DNA of 32,304 bases, taken from positions 1 to 32,304 of the forward strand of contig DUEL01000040.1 in assembly GCA_011192125.1 (NCBI GenBank), written 5' to 3'. The position numbers were made by a program, and so were the translations under genes. Shown here one piece after another: positions 6,995-16,801 of the stretch. Position 1 is the stretch's first letter. Each line of letters opens with the position of its first letter. A model generated the notes under the pieces. It made no database searches. It had not been told where the DNA came from and saw only the letters and a list, made by a program, of their open reading frames with translations. Origin of the DNA: Thermoflexia bacterium (GTDB lineage Bacteria; Chloroflexota; Anaerolineae; B4-G1; DUEL01).

Positions 6995-8065
6995 ATGGGT
7001 CGAAGGGATCTGGACTACCTGGTGGTTGCCCTGATGTTCATCACCGGCCTCTACGCCGCTGTCAGCGGGTTGTTGGCCGACCTCTTCGGTTTCCCCCAGT
7101 TTCTGCTCCACCGATATGCCGGATACGCCTGCGTCGCGTTGGTCTTGGTCCATTTGCTCCTCAACAAGGAGCGCGTCGCGGCCTACCTACGACGGCGACC
7201 GAAGGGGGCCAGGCGTCAGGAGCAGCCCCTATCCCCCCGGCGACGCACACCGGTCATTGGCCGAAGGGGATTCCTCCTGGCGATCCTGACCGGCGCGCTG
7301 GGGGTCCTGATGGGAAGATGGACCGCCAGGGCGGAAGAGGGTGCTGCGGACGACCCCGATTGGCGGTACCACGAGTGGAGCAAACCGGGCGGCTCAGGGT
7401 GGTCGGGGTTGTTGCGGGATTGGGGATCCCGGCCCTCCCCGTACAAGACCTACCCTGATGCCCCTCGTATCTCGCTTCCGGACCCCGGGGGCTTTCGCGG
7501 GTTGTGGTTGGAGGAGGCGATCGAGGCACGTCGATCCCGCCGGGAGTACGTTCCAGGCGTTCTCTCCCTCAAGGAACTCGCCCGTCTGTTGCACGCCGCT
7601 CAGGGGATTACCGATCCCCGGGGGTTCCGCGCCGCTCCCTCCGCGGGGGCCCTCTACCCCGTCGAGGTGTACGTTGTCGTGCACGATGTGGCCGGGTTGG
7701 AGCCGGGCCTGTACCACTACGCCGTGGCCGACCACGCACTGGAGCAACTGCGTGTCGCCGATCTGCGGTCGGCGATGGTGGTGGCGGGCATCGGTCAAGA
7801 GATGTTGGGGGAGGCCCAGGTCTGTTTCGTTCTCACGGCCATTCTCCAGCGCACCCGTTGGAGGTATCGGGAGCGGGCCTATCGGTACGTGCTCCTGGAA
7901 GCGGGCCACATCGGTCAGAACATCTACCTGGCGGCGACCTCGATGGGGCTCGGAGCCTGCGCTGTAGGGGCCTTCTTGGACGACCGGGTGAACGACCTTC
8001 TGGGCGTCGACGGGCGGGAGGAGACGGCGGTCTACCTGCTCACAGTGGGAAAACTCACCTCTTGA
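6995..8065 (+). CDS. SagB/ThcOx-type nitroreductase with N-terminal membrane (putative heme) anchor
   Basis: A 356-residue fusion. Residues 8-58 form two membrane helices with H39 (LLHRYAGY) and H53 (LVHLLLN), a histidine pattern like the DUF4405 cytochrome-type anchor. After a basic cytoplasmic stretch, residues 89-107 (GRRGFLLAILTGALGVLMG) look like an internal twin-arginine-type signal or a third helix. From about 165 to the end is an FMN nitroreductase of the SagB/ThcOx type: RRSRREYVPGVLSLKELARL, APSAGALYPVEVYVVV, GLYHY, EAGHIGQNIYLAATSMGLGA. The catalytic domain is therefore probably on the outer face of the membrane, reduced through the anchor. No peptide precursor or cyclodehydratase gene is nearby, so a role in azole-peptide synthesis is not supported. 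ATG 6995 follows a G-rich site. Confidence 0.85.
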   Translation: MGRRDLDYLVVALMFITGLYAAVSGLLADLFGFPQFLLHRYAGYACVALVLVHLLLNKERVAAYLRRRPKGARRQEQPLSPRRRTPVIGRRGFLLAILTGALGVLMGRWTARAEEGAADDPDWRYHEWSKPGGSGWSGLLRDWGSRPSPYKTYPDAPRISLPDPGGFRGLWLEEAIEARRSRREYVPGVLSLKELARLLHAAQGITDPRGFRAAPSAGALYPVEVYVVVHDVAGLEPGLYHYAVADHALEQLRVADLRSAMVVAGIGQEMLGEAQVCFVLTAILQRTRWRYRERAYRYVLLEAGHIGQNIYLAATSMGLGACAVGAFLDDRVNDLLGVDGREETAVYLLTVGKLTS

Positions 8066-8109
8066 GCCCTCTGTCCCTGTTCCTCCCCGATCGTTTACCG
8101 GCGGAAGAT

Positions 8110-8137
8110 TTGCATTTCCGTGGAAACGTTGTACAAT
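8110..8137 (+). promoter_or_regulatory. Promoter of folC
   Basis: TTGCAT at 8110-8115 and TACAAT at 8132-8137 with 16-nt spacing, followed by a leader of about 25 nt to ATG 8169. Confidence 0.65.
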
Positions 8138-8168
8138 CCCGTGCCAATGCGTGGACTGTAGGGGAAAG

Positions 8169-9515
8169 ATGACTTACCGCGAGGCGATCGAGTACCTTCA
8201 CTCGCTGACCGACTACGAGAAGCGGCGGATCGAGCGGTATTCGCCGGAGACGCTGGACCTTTCGCGGGTCGAGCGGTTACTGGCGATGCTGGGGAATCCG
8301 CATCGAGCCTACCCTTCCATCCACATCGCTGGTACCAAGGGGAAGGGTTCCACCGCCGCGATGGTGGAATCCGCCCTGCGGGTGGCCGGCTACCGGACCG
8401 GGTTGTACACCTCTCCCCATCTTCACACCTTCCGCGAGCGGATCCGCGTCGGAGGGGAACTGATCTCCCGGGAGGATGTCGTTGCTCTGGTGGGGGAAAT
8501 CCAGCCGCTAGTGGCGCAGGTCCCGGGTGTGACGACCTTCGAGGCGATCACGGCGATGGCCTTCGCCTACTTTGCCCGGCAAGGGGTGGAAGTGCTGGTC
8601 GCCGAGGTCGGCCTGGGGGGGCGGTTGGACGCCACCAACGTCCTGTTGCCGGAGGTGGCGGTGATCACTTCCCTTAGCCTAGACCACACCTACCTGCTCG
8701 GGAACACCCTGCCGGAGATCACCCGCGAGAAAGCGGGGATCATCAAGCCTGCCGTCCCGGTGGTCAGCGCGCCGCAACGGCCGGAGGCGATCCACGTCAT
8801 CGAAGAGGTCAGCCAGGAGCGGCAGGCCCCCCTGGTCGAGGTGGGGCGGGATTGGACCTGGGACCCCGGCCCCTTCGACCTGAGCGGGCAGTCCTTTACG
8901 GCCCGCCGGGTGCGGGATGGGGGGAGCGACCTGGCGGGTGAGTACTGGATCCCCTTGCTGGGGCGTCACCAGTTGGAGAATGGGACCACCGCCGTGGCGA
9001 CCCTGCAGGTGTTGCGGGATCGGGGGTTCGATCTGCCCAGTGTGGCGGTGAAGGAGGGACTGCGCCGGGTGGAGTGGCCGGGGCGGATGGAGGTCCTGGG
9101 CGAGAACCCGTTGGTGGTAGTCGATTGTGCCCACAACCCCTACTCAGCCCAGGTCCTTCGGTCCGCTCTGGAGACCTGGTTCCCAGGCCGGAAATGGGTG
9201 CTCGTCTTCGGCGCTTCGTCGGACAAGAACATCGCCGGGATGCTGAGGGCCCTTCTGCCGATCACCGATTATCTCATCGTCACCCGGTCCCAGCACCCCC
9301 GTGCGGCTGCTCCCATCGATCTGGCGGACGTCGCTGCCTCGGTTGGCGGCGGGGCAGAGGTGGCGGTCAACGTGCGACGAGCCCTCCAGCGGGCGAAGGC
9401 GGCCCTCGAACCGGGCGACGGCATCCTGGTCACCGGTTCCATCTTCTTGGTCGCCGAGGCGCGGGAGGTGTGGGCAGAACGGAACGGACGACCGGTGCCG
9501 GAGAACGACCGGTAA
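8169..9515 (+). CDS. folC: Folylpolyglutamate synthase / dihydrofolate synthase
   Basis: A 448-residue Mur-ligase-like enzyme that adds glutamate to dihydropteroate or tetrahydrofolate using ATP, in the cytoplasm. Motifs in order are the P-loop IAGTKGKGST (about 53-62), LYTSPHLHTFRERI, the FolC signature EVGLGGRLDATNV, the segment HTYLLGNTLPEITREKAGII with the usual Mg-binding histidine and carbamoylated-lysine region, and the C-terminal VVDCAHNPYSAQ. The length is typical. ATG 8169 follows AGGGGAAAG; a GTG at 8151 lies too near the promoter. The gene stands between the nitroreductase and lon genes without an evident functional link to either. Confidence 0.95.
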   Translation: MTYREAIEYLHSLTDYEKRRIERYSPETLDLSRVERLLAMLGNPHRAYPSIHIAGTKGKGSTAAMVESALRVAGYRTGLYTSPHLHTFRERIRVGGELISREDVVALVGEIQPLVAQVPGVTTFEAITAMAFAYFARQGVEVLVAEVGLGGRLDATNVLLPEVAVITSLSLDHTYLLGNTLPEITREKAGIIKPAVPVVSAPQRPEAIHVIEEVSQERQAPLVEVGRDWTWDPGPFDLSGQSFTARRVRDGGSDLAGEYWIPLLGRHQLENGTTAVATLQVLRDRGFDLPSVAVKEGLRRVEWPGRMEVLGENPLVVVDCAHNPYSAQVLRSALETWFPGRKWVLVFGASSDKNIAGMLRALLPITDYLIVTRSQHPRAAAPIDLADVAASVGGGAEVAVNVRRALQRAKAALEPGDGILVTGSIFLVAEAREVWAERNGRPVPENDR

Positions 9516-9519
9516 GACA

Positions 9520-9575
9520 GGAGACGGAAAGCAAGAGGCTGGAAGCGGGAGGCAAGAAGCAGGGTGCAGGGTACT
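9520..9575. repeat. Heptanucleotide-periodic tract upstream of lon
   Basis: Eight successive 7-nt purine-rich units: ggagacg, gaaagca, agaggct, ggaagcg, ggaggca, agaagca, gggtgca, gggtact. The exact 7-nt register is kept while the units diverge. The later units resemble those at 16774-16801, so this is a family rather than chance. It begins 5 nt after the folC stop. Confidence 0.75.
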
Positions 9576-9636
9576 TGAGGTGCATCTTGTCCCTTGCCTC
9601 TTTACTTGAGTTTGGTTGGGGAGCGATAGGCGAACG

Positions 9637-12141
9637 ATGAGTTGGGATCGTGAATGGGGTGAATGGTGGATGCAGATGGGCTGGCCGCAGCCAAGCCCGT
9701 TTCCCTTGTTTGATGAGTTCGAGTTCGAGGAAGCAGGCCCCGCGGAGGAGGCTGGTGGGATTCTAGAGGGGCCTTTGCTCCCGTTGCGGGACCTGGTCTT
9801 CTTCCCGCGGATGGTCTCCCCCCTTGTCGTGGGGCGGGATCGGTCCGTCGAGGCGGTGGAAGTGGCCCTGGAGCGGGACGAGCCTCTCATCGCTGTAGCG
9901 CAGCGGGATCCGGAGGTCGAAGAGGTCGAGCCGGAGGACCTCTACGAGTTCGGCACCGACATCCTCATCGGTCGGATGCTTCGGATGCCGGACGGCTCTC
10001 TGAGCATCCTGGCGCAGGGCCGCCAGCGGGTCCAGATCATCGAGTACGTCCATACCGAGCCCTACATCCGGGTCCGGGCCATCCCCATCGCCGAGTCCGC
10101 CGAGCGAACTCGCCTCACCGAGGCGCTGATGCGGGCCACGCTGGCCCTCTTCGAGAAAGTGGTCCAACTCAACCGGTCGATGCCGGAGGACCTCTACGTC
10201 TTCGCCCTCAACGTCCACGAGCCGGGCTGGCTGGCCGACCTGATCGCCCAGAGCCTGAGCCTGGACACCTCGCAGCGGCAGGAGATCCTGGAGACGCTGG
10301 ACCCGGCCGCCCGTCTCCAGCGGATCAGCGTCCTCCTGGCGAAGGAACTGGACGTGCTGGAGTTGGAGGACCAGATCCATTCCCGGGTTCAGCAGGAACT
10401 GGACCGTGCCCAGCGGGAGCATTTCCTGCGGGAGCAGATGAAGGCGATCCAGACGGAGTTGGGGGAGACGGACGCCTTCACCCGCGAGGTCAACGAACTG
10501 CGGGACCGGTTGGTCAAGGCGAACCTGCCGGACGAGGTGCGGGCGCAGGCGGAGAAGGAACTGGAGCGGCTGGCGGCGATGCCGCCGATGGCGCCCGAGG
10601 TGGGGATCATCCGCACCTACCTGGATTGGATCCTCGAACTGCCCTGGAAGGAGGAGACGGAGGACAACCTCGACCTCCAGCATGTGGCGGAGGTGCTGGA
10701 GTCGAATCACTACGGGCTGCCCAAGGCCAAGGAGCGCATCCTGGAGTACATCGCGGTCAAAAAACTGGCGCCGGACAAGATGCGCAGCCCCATCCTCTGC
10801 TTCGTCGGCCCGCCGGGGACCGGCAAGACCAGCCTGGGGAAATCGATCGCCAAAGCGCTGGGGCGGAACTTCGTCCGCGTCAGCCTGGGCGGGGTGCGGG
10901 ACGAGGCGGAGATCCGCGGCCACCGACGGACCTACATCGGCGCGATGCCCGGCCGGATCATCCAGACGATGCGTCGCGCCAAGACGATCAACCCGGTCTT
11001 CATGCTGGACGAGGTAGACAAACTGGGGCTGGACTTCCGGGGCGATCCCGCCGCCGCGCTCCTCGAGGTCCTCGACCCGGAGCAGAACCACGCCTTCTCC
11101 GATCACTACCTGGAGGTCCCTTACGACCTTTCCAAGGTCTTCTTCATCACCACGGCCAACACCCTCGACCCCATCCCGCCAGCGCTGCGGGACCGGATGG
11201 AGGTGATCGAGTTTCCCTCCTATATCGAGGAGGAGAAGATGGAGATCGCCCGCCGGTTCCTGATCCCGCGCCAGATCGAGGAGCACGGGCTTGGCGAAAA
11301 TCCGCCCCGCTTCACCGACGCCGCGCTGCGGCGCATCATCCGCGAGTACACCTACGAGGCGGGGGTCCGTAACCTGGAGCGGGAGATCGCCTCCATCTGC
11401 CGCAAGGCGGCGCGACGGCTGGCCGAGGGGAAGAAGCCGCTGCGGCAGATCACCGCCCGAATGCTCCCCAAACTCCTCGGACCGCCCCGCTTCCTGCGGG
11501 ACAAGGCGGAGGAGAAGGACGAGGTGGGCCTGGCGACCGGGCTGGCCTGGACCGAGGCGGGCGGCGATCTGATGCCGGTGGAGGTGACGCTGATGCCCGG
11601 AAAGGGCAGCCTCATCCTCACCGGTCAGTTGGGTGAGGTGATGCAGGAGTCGGCCCAGGCGGCCCTCAGTTACGCCCGCTCCCGTTCCAAAGAACTGGGC
11701 CTGTCTCGCGACCTCTTCGACAAGACCGACATCCACATCCATCTGCCCGAGGGAGCGATCCCGAAGGATGGCCCCTCGGCGGGCATCACGATGGCCACGG
11801 CCCTCATCTCCGCTCTCACCAATCGATCCGTCCGGCGGGACGTGGGGATGACGGGTGAGATCACCCTGCGCGGGCGGGTCCTGCCGGTGGGTGGGTTGAA
11901 GGAGAAGATCCTCGCCGCCCATCGCGCTGGCCTGAAGACGGTGGTCATCCCCAAGCGGAACGAGCCGGATCTGGTGGAGATCCCCCGCAAGGTGCGACGG
12001 GCGTTGAAGATCGTCCGCGTGGAGCGGATGGAGGAGGTGCTGGAGGTCGCCTTGCTTCCTCCGGTTGAAAAGGAAGAGGAAGCCCCGGCTGGCGAGGGTG
12101 GGGAGGCAGAAAAGGGGAAAAAGGAACCGGTTCGCCAATGA
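9637..12141 (+). CDS. lon: ATP-dependent protease Lon (LonA)
   Basis: An 834-residue LonA protease that unfolds and degrades damaged and regulatory proteins in the cytoplasm. The N-terminal LON substrate domain starts at [13 protein letters not shown] (about 47). The AAA+ module has Walker [10 protein letters not shown] with K397, Walker [12 protein letters not shown] and sensor segments. The protease domain has the catalytic serine S714 ([10 protein letters not shown]) and K757 (GGLKEK), 43 residues apart as in E. coli Lon. Residues 1-45 are an unusual extension rich in tryptophan, phenylalanine and glutamate ([15 protein letters not shown]). The C terminus has a charged E/K/A-rich tail. ATG 9637 is chosen as first ATG; a TTG at 9616 would add seven residues. 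Confidence 0.96.
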   Translation: MSWDREWGEWWMQMGWPQPSPFPLFDEFEFEEAGPAEEAGGILEGPLLPLRDLVFFPRMVSPLVVGRDRSVEAVEVALERDEPLIAVAQRDPEVEEVEPEDLYEFGTDILIGRMLRMPDGSLSILAQGRQRVQIIEYVHTEPYIRVRAIPIAESAERTRLTEALMRATLALFEKVVQLNRSMPEDLYVFALNVHEPGWLADLIAQSLSLDTSQRQEILETLDPAARLQRISVLLAKELDVLELEDQIHSRVQQELDRAQREHFLREQMKAIQTELGETDAFTREVNELRDRLVKANLPDEVRAQAEKELERLAAMPPMAPEVGIIRTYLDWILELPWKEETEDNLDLQHVAEVLESNHYGLPKAKERILEYIAVKKLAPDKMRSPILCFVGPPGTGKTSLGKSIAKALGRNFVRVSLGGVRDEAEIRGHRRTYIGAMPGRIIQTMRRAKTINPVFMLDEVDKLGLDFRGDPAAALLEVLDPEQNHAFSDHYLEVPYDLSKVFFITTANTLDPIPPALRDRMEVIEFPSYIEEEKMEIARRFLIPRQIEEHGLGENPPRFTDAALRRIIREYTYEAGVRNLEREIASICRKAARRLAEGKKPLRQITARMLPKLLGPPRFLRDKAEEKDEVGLATGLAWTEAGGDLMPVEVTLMPGKGSLILTGQLGEVMQESAQAALSYARSRSKELGLSRDLFDKTDIHIHLPEGAIPKDGPSAGITMATALISALTNRSVRRDVGMTGEITLRGRVLPVGGLKEKILAAHRAGLKTVVIPKRNEPDLVEIPRKVRRALKIVRVERMEEVLEVALLPPVEKEEEAPAGEGGEAEKGKKEPVRQ

Positions 12142-12215
12142 CGGAACCGGCGCGCTCGTAGAGGAGGAGGCACCACGTACCTACCGACGCAGAGAACGCG
12201 TTTCCGGAGGGCGGT

Positions 12216-12740
12216 ATGTCTGCGAATGTAGTTCAATCGATCCTGCTCCTGTGTGTTGGGGTGTTTCCCTTGGCCTTTAGTGCCGGGGGGCTCCTTCTGC
12301 TCGTTCTCGGCTTACGCAGCCGGAGGAAGGCGGAGGCAAGCAAGACCTGGCCCACGACCTCCGGGCGGATCGTCCGGGCGGAGGTGAGGAGGGTGCAATA
12401 CACCGACTACGATGACGGCGATAGCTCGACGTACTGGCGCTACTATCCGCTTGTGGAGTACGAGTACCGGGTGGGCGATCAGACGTACATCGGCCATCGA
12501 ACTGCGTTCACGGAAAAGGCCTTCACCAGCGAAGCGGGAGCCCAGAGGCAGATCGCCCGGTTCCCGGTTGGGAGCGAGGTGATGGTGTATTACAACCCCG
12601 AGAAGCCTGAGGAGGCCGTGCTGGAGCGGAGTGCTTACGGTACTTCGTGGTTCGTCGCAATCGGTGCGGTCCTGCTGGCGGTGGGGTTTTGCAGCGGCTG
12701 CGTGCTGGCGGTCGCGCTGGTCAAGTCGCTGGTGGGGTAA
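12216..12740 (+). CDS. DUF3592 membrane protein
   Basis: A 174-residue protein with a hydrophobic helix at about 6-34 and another at about 145-170, and an extracytoplasmic beta-rich segment between them. The middle contains TTSGRIVRAEVRRV, YYPLVEYEYRVGDQTYIG and VMVYYNPEKPEEAVLE, the signature of DUF3592 proteins, whose function is unknown. The hydroxyl-rich and acidic stretch TDYDDGDSSTYWRYY is an expected variable insert in this family. ATG 12216 has GGAGGG upstream. It is the first gene of a tight four-gene run with rpiB 5 nt behind. Confidence 0.8.
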   Translation: MSANVVQSILLLCVGVFPLAFSAGGLLLLVLGLRSRRKAEASKTWPTTSGRIVRAEVRRVQYTDYDDGDSSTYWRYYPLVEYEYRVGDQTYIGHRTAFTEKAFTSEAGAQRQIARFPVGSEVMVYYNPEKPEEAVLERSAYGTSWFVAIGAVLLAVGFCSGCVLAVALVKSLVG

Positions 12741-12745
12741 GGGAA

Positions 12746-13189
12746 ATGCGGATCGTCGTAGGAGCCGATCACGGCGGGTATCGTCTGAAGGAGGAGATCG
12801 CCCGTTTCCTTGCCGACGAGGGGTATGAGGTGGAGGACGTGGGCACTTTCGATGAGGAGTCCACCGATTATCCCGACTACGCCGTTCAGGTGGCCCGCGC
12901 TGTGACCGAGGGACGGGCGGACCTGGGGATCCTGGTCTGCGGCACCGGGATCGGGATGAGTGTGGCCGCCAACAAGGTCAGGGGCGTCCGGGCGGCGCTG
13001 GCGACCGATTGCTATATGGCCCGGATGGCCCGCGAGCACAACGATGCCAACATCCTCTGCCTGGGCGGGCGGGTGCTCGGGGTGGGGTCGGCGCTGGAGG
13101 TCGTCCGGACCTTCCTGGAGGCCCGTTTCGCGGGCGGCCGGCACGCCCGCAGGATCGGAAAGATCGAGGCTATCGAACGAGGGGAATAG
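12746..13189 (+). CDS. rpiB: Ribose-5-phosphate isomerase B
   Basis: A 147-residue RpiB/LacAB-family isomerase interconverting ribose 5-phosphate and ribulose 5-phosphate in the pentose phosphate pathway. Characteristic residues are D8-H9 (GADHGGYRLKEEI), D41-Y42-P43, the catalytic C65 with the phosphate loop CGTGIGMSVAANKV (65-78), and H98-N99 (AREHNDANILCLGGR). The length is normal. ATG 12746 is preceded by TAAGGGAA; the reading frame stays open further upstream but that part belongs to the DUF3592 gene. The stop touches the next ATG directly. Confidence 0.95.
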   Translation: MRIVVGADHGGYRLKEEIARFLADEGYEVEDVGTFDEESTDYPDYAVQVARAVTEGRADLGILVCGTGIGMSVAANKVRGVRAALATDCYMARMAREHNDANILCLGGRVLGVGSALEVVRTFLEARFAGGRHARRIGKIEAIERGE

Positions 13190-13702
13190 ATGCGAAGGTC
13201 GATCGTTTTCCTCGCCCTTGTTCTGATCGCCGTTGGCTGCTATTTCCTGCTGGTGCAGCTCCGGCTGGGGATCCCCACCGTAGACCAGATCTGGCCGGCT
13301 TTCCCGCTGGTGTGGGGGATCACGTCCCTCATCACCTACTTCCGTAGCGATCGGAAGGCGGAGTCCCGGGTCTTCTGGGGGACGGCGTTGGTCCTCTCCA
13401 GTCTGTTTCTCTTCCTCATCAGTATGGGGGATCAGGACTACTCGGTGTTGCGGACCTGGTGGCCGGTCTTTGTCGCTATCGTGGGCATCGCTTTCCTGGC
13501 CCTCTGGCTGGCGCAGGGACTGCGCGATTGGGAGATCCTCTTCCTCGCCATCTTCGGGTTGATCTTCGGTGGCGGTGCTCTGGTGGTCAACCTGCAGCTG
13601 TTGGGGCCCAACACCGCCGAGGAACTGAGCCGCCTCTGGCCGGCCCTCCTGATCCTCGTTGGCGCGCTGCTCCTGTTGCGGGAGTTCCGGCGGGAGAAGT
13701 GA
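13190..13702 (+). CDS. Small multi-pass membrane protein (LiaI/LiaF-like, DUF5668-like)
   Basis: A 170-residue protein with about six hydrophobic segments, starting RRSIVFLALVLIAVGCYFLL and ending in a charged FRREK tail. The repeated pattern of a short helix followed by W-P (QIWPAFPLVWG, RTWWPVFVAIVG, RLWPALLILVG) is typical of the LiaI/LiaF-like transmembrane family found next to envelope-stress and sensor genes. Its first base follows the rpiB stop without a gap, so it is co-translated. No catalytic motif is visible; function is unknown. Confidence 0.75.
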   Translation: MRRSIVFLALVLIAVGCYFLLVQLRLGIPTVDQIWPAFPLVWGITSLITYFRSDRKAESRVFWGTALVLSSLFLFLISMGDQDYSVLRTWWPVFVAIVGIAFLALWLAQGLRDWEILFLAIFGLIFGGGALVVNLQLLGPNTAEELSRLWPALLILVGALLLLREFRREK

Positions 13703-13709
13703 CCAGAGG

Positions 13710-14813
13710 ATGATCATCGGGATCGACGCCAGCCGGGCGATCTCCCCCCGTCCCACGGGGACGGAGATCTACTCCCAGCGGTTGATCCAAGCCCTTCTCT
13801 CCATCGACTCAGGCCACCGGTTCCGACTGTACTTCCGCTCCCCGCCCGCTTCGGATCTGTTCTTCGGTGCCGAAGTGCGGGTTATCCCCTTCCCCCGTCT
13901 CTGGACCCACCTCCGCCTCTCCTGGGAGATGGCCCGTCGGCCGCCGGACCTTCTATTCGTCCCGGCCCACGTACTTCCCCCGATCCGCCCTCCGTTGACC
14001 TTGGTGACCGTCCACGACCTGGGCTACCTATATTTCCCCCACGCCCATCCCCTGCTACAGCGGCTGTATCTCGATCTCTCCACTCGTTGGAACGCCTACA
14101 CCGCCACCCACGTCCTGGCCGATTCGGAGGCGACGAAGGCGGATCTGATAGCCCGTTACAGGACTCCGCCGGATAAGATCACTGTGGCCTATCCGGGCTA
14201 CGACGATACTTTGGCCCCGGTGCGCGATCCCGCTGCCATTGCCGCCGTGAAGGCTCACTATGGGATCGAAGGGGCCTACTTTCTCTACCTGGGGACCCTC
14301 CAGCCGCGCAAGAACCTGGCCCGTTTGATCGACGCCTTCGCCGCTCTCCGATCTGGAACCTTGAAACCTGAGACCTACCTCGTCCTCGCCGGCCGTCGAG
14401 GCTGGCTCTACGCCGATCTCTTCGAACGGGTCCGCCGGCTTGGCCTGGAGGATCGGATCCTCTTCCCTGGCTACATTCCCGAGGCGGACAAACCGGCGTT
14501 GCTCAGCGGGGCTCTGGCGCTGGTCTTTCCCTCCCTGTATGAGGGGTTCGGCCTGCCGGTGCTGGAGGCGCAAGCCTGCGGCTGCCCGGTGATCTGCTCC
14601 ACCGCTGCCAGCCTCCCCGAGGTCGCAGGCGAGGGGGCGTTGCTGGTAGACCCCCTCGATGTGGCGGGTTGGGCGGAGGCGATGGGCCGCCTGGCGACGG
14701 ACCCTGCCCTGCGGGCCGACCTGATCGAGCGAGGCTTCGCCAACCTCCGCCGCTTCTCCTGGCGACAGTGCGCTCGCACCGTCCTCTCCGTCGTCGACGC
14801 GCTGGTCGCCTGA
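13710..14813 (+). CDS. Glycosyltransferase family 4 protein
   Basis: A 367-residue retaining GT-B glycosyltransferase. The N-terminal acceptor domain starts IIGIDASRAISPRPTGTEIY, with the glycine/threonine motif facing the acceptor. The C-terminal donor domain has FLYLGTLQPRKNLARLIDAF and the GT4 E-x7-E signature SLYEGFGLPVLEAQACGCPV near residue 275. It has no signal peptide and probably acts at the cytoplasmic face in assembly of a surface polysaccharide or glycolipid. Donor and acceptor cannot be read from sequence. ATG 13710 overlaps an AGAGGA site, 7 nt after the preceding gene. Confidence 0.9.
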   Translation: MIIGIDASRAISPRPTGTEIYSQRLIQALLSIDSGHRFRLYFRSPPASDLFFGAEVRVIPFPRLWTHLRLSWEMARRPPDLLFVPAHVLPPIRPPLTLVTVHDLGYLYFPHAHPLLQRLYLDLSTRWNAYTATHVLADSEATKADLIARYRTPPDKITVAYPGYDDTLAPVRDPAAIAAVKAHYGIEGAYFLYLGTLQPRKNLARLIDAFAALRSGTLKPETYLVLAGRRGWLYADLFERVRRLGLEDRILFPGYIPEADKPALLSGALALVFPSLYEGFGLPVLEAQACGCPVICSTAASLPEVAGEGALLVDPLDVAGWAEAMGRLATDPALRADLIERGFANLRRFSWRQCARTVLSVVDALVA

Positions 14814-14843
14814 TCCCTCGCCCTCCTTCGCCGTTGATAGGTT

Positions 14844-14915
14844 TCACTCCAGAGGCGCAGAGGAGACAGAGTGTCCTCTGATATTCTTCGTGTTTTCTGT
14901 GCCTCTGGGGTTCGT
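14844..14915. repeat. Dispersed CACAGAG hairpin, copy 2 (degenerate)
   Basis: A decayed inverted repeat between converging genes. The left part (CCAGAGGCGCAGAGGAGACAGAG, 14849-14871) is complementary with mismatches to the right part around 14886-14909 (tgttttctgtgcctctgggg). The repeat-like sequence runs on into the last codons of the arsenite transporter gene. Confidence 0.75.
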
Positions 14916-16052
<1,137 letters not shown>

Positions 16053-16066
16053 CGCGTAGGTCCTCC

Positions 16067-16453
16067 TTAAAGTGGATTCTTGGGGATGTGGACGGCCGGT
16101 TGGTTCGGGAGTGCCTGCTGGTCAGGACTGCCGACGCATCGGGGGCAGGCGCAGGGAGGCGTGGGCGTGGGCGGTCCCGCCGGACCCAGTATCTCCTCCA
16201 GGAGTTGCTCCACGCGCCGGTCGCTCAACCGATAATAGACGAATAGCCCCCGTTTGATCCCTTCGACCACTCCGGCCTCTCGCAGCACGCGCAGTTGCTG
16301 GGAGATGTACGGCTGGGGCCGTTTGAGGATGGCCTGTAAGTGGCAGACGCAGGCTTCCCCCCGTCGCAGTTCGTCCAGGATGTGGAGCCGGACTGGATGG
16401 GCGAGGAGACGAAAGATCTGCGCTGCCCTCCTGTAGGATTCTCGGCGTGTCAT
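16067..16453 (-). CDS. arsR: ArsR/SmtB-family arsenic-responsive repressor
   Basis: A 128-residue winged-helix repressor that releases its operator when As(III) or Sb(III) binds. The DNA-binding part contains [20 protein letters not shown] and [20 protein letters not shown]. In the E. coli-type site C-x-C-x2-C only C35 and C37 remain; the third cysteine is replaced by Q40. A separate cluster near the end (CACPRC, C101, C103 and C106) could supply additional thiols. ATG 16453 is near a weak GAGAG site. The gene leads the arsR-acr3 operon and lies just downstream of a palindrome it probably binds. Confidence 0.92.
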   Translation of the reverse strand: MTRRESYRRAAQIFRLLAHPVRLHILDELRRGEACVCHLQAILKRPQPYISQQLRVLREAGVVEGIKRGLFVYYRLSDRRVEQLLEEILGPAGPPTPTPPCACPRCVGSPDQQALPNQPAVHIPKNPL

Positions 16454-16464
16454 ACGCTCTCAAA

Positions 16465-16512
16465 CTATATGCAATCTGTTGTATATAGTACGCTCTTTTT
16501 CTCTCTTGTCAA
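16465..16512 (-). promoter_or_regulatory. ars promoter and overlapping palindromic ArsR operator
   Basis: CTATATGCAA at 16465-16474 and TTGTATATAG at 16479-16488 form an imperfect palindrome (9 of 10 pairs, 4-nt spacer), the expected form of an ArsR/SmtB operator. On the minus strand the -35 box TTGACA is at 16512-16507 and a -10 box TACTAT at 16490-16485 with 16-nt spacing, so the operator covers the -10 region. Confidence 0.8.
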
Positions 16513-16528
16513 CCTTGACGGCCTGACC

Positions 16529-16674
16529 TTCGGACAGGAGTTTCGGACATCAGGCGTGGGACTCCTTCTCGGCGGGCCTGGCACCGGCCTGAAGCGCCGG
16601 TGCTAGGCCGATCTCCCGCCCGCCCCGCCTGTTTACGGCGAGGCGGATCAGGTGTGTCCGAACCCCTGTCTGAA
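16529..16674. mobile_element. MITE-like palindromic element with terminal inverted repeats
   Basis: The left end at 16529-16549 and right end at 16655-16674 are inverted copies matching at about 18 positions over 20-21 nt, with two mismatches and one indel (core GACAGG.GTT.CGGACA). Inside is a strong hairpin, GGCCTGGCACCGGC (16575-16588) with GCCGGTGCTAGGCC (16596-16609), 13 of 14 paired with a 7-nt loop. No reading frame of useful size exists. The design fits a non-autonomous miniature element or an extragenic palindrome; no flanking target duplication was identified. Confidence 0.55.
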
Positions 16675-16773
16675 CCCCAGTGAGGAAGCGGGTACATTTC
16701 ACTCTGGGGGCGAGCAGGTGCGTCGCACCTCCCTCTCCCGGGCAACCTGCCCCAAAACTGAAACGCACCCGCC

Positions 16774-16801
16774 GGAGGCAGGAGAGAGGAAGCAGGGTAC
16801 A
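16774..16801. repeat. Heptanucleotide-periodic tract 3' of the solute-binding protein gene
   Basis: Four 7-nt units: ggaggca, ggagaga, ggaagca, gggtaca, then a G-run. They closely resemble the units upstream of lon (9541-9575). Confidence 0.7.

Noticed and set aside
6995..8065. SagB-like protein as evidence of a thiazole/oxazole peptide cluster
   Set aside because: No YcaO, cyclodehydratase, precursor peptide or export gene is in the neighbourhood, and the protein is membrane-anchored.
9763..12138. 791-codon open frame antisense to lon
   Set aside because: It is a mirror of the lon codon bias in GC-rich DNA; its product is low-complexity (H, Q, R, L, D rich), has no recognisable domain, and lon itself is complete and conserved.
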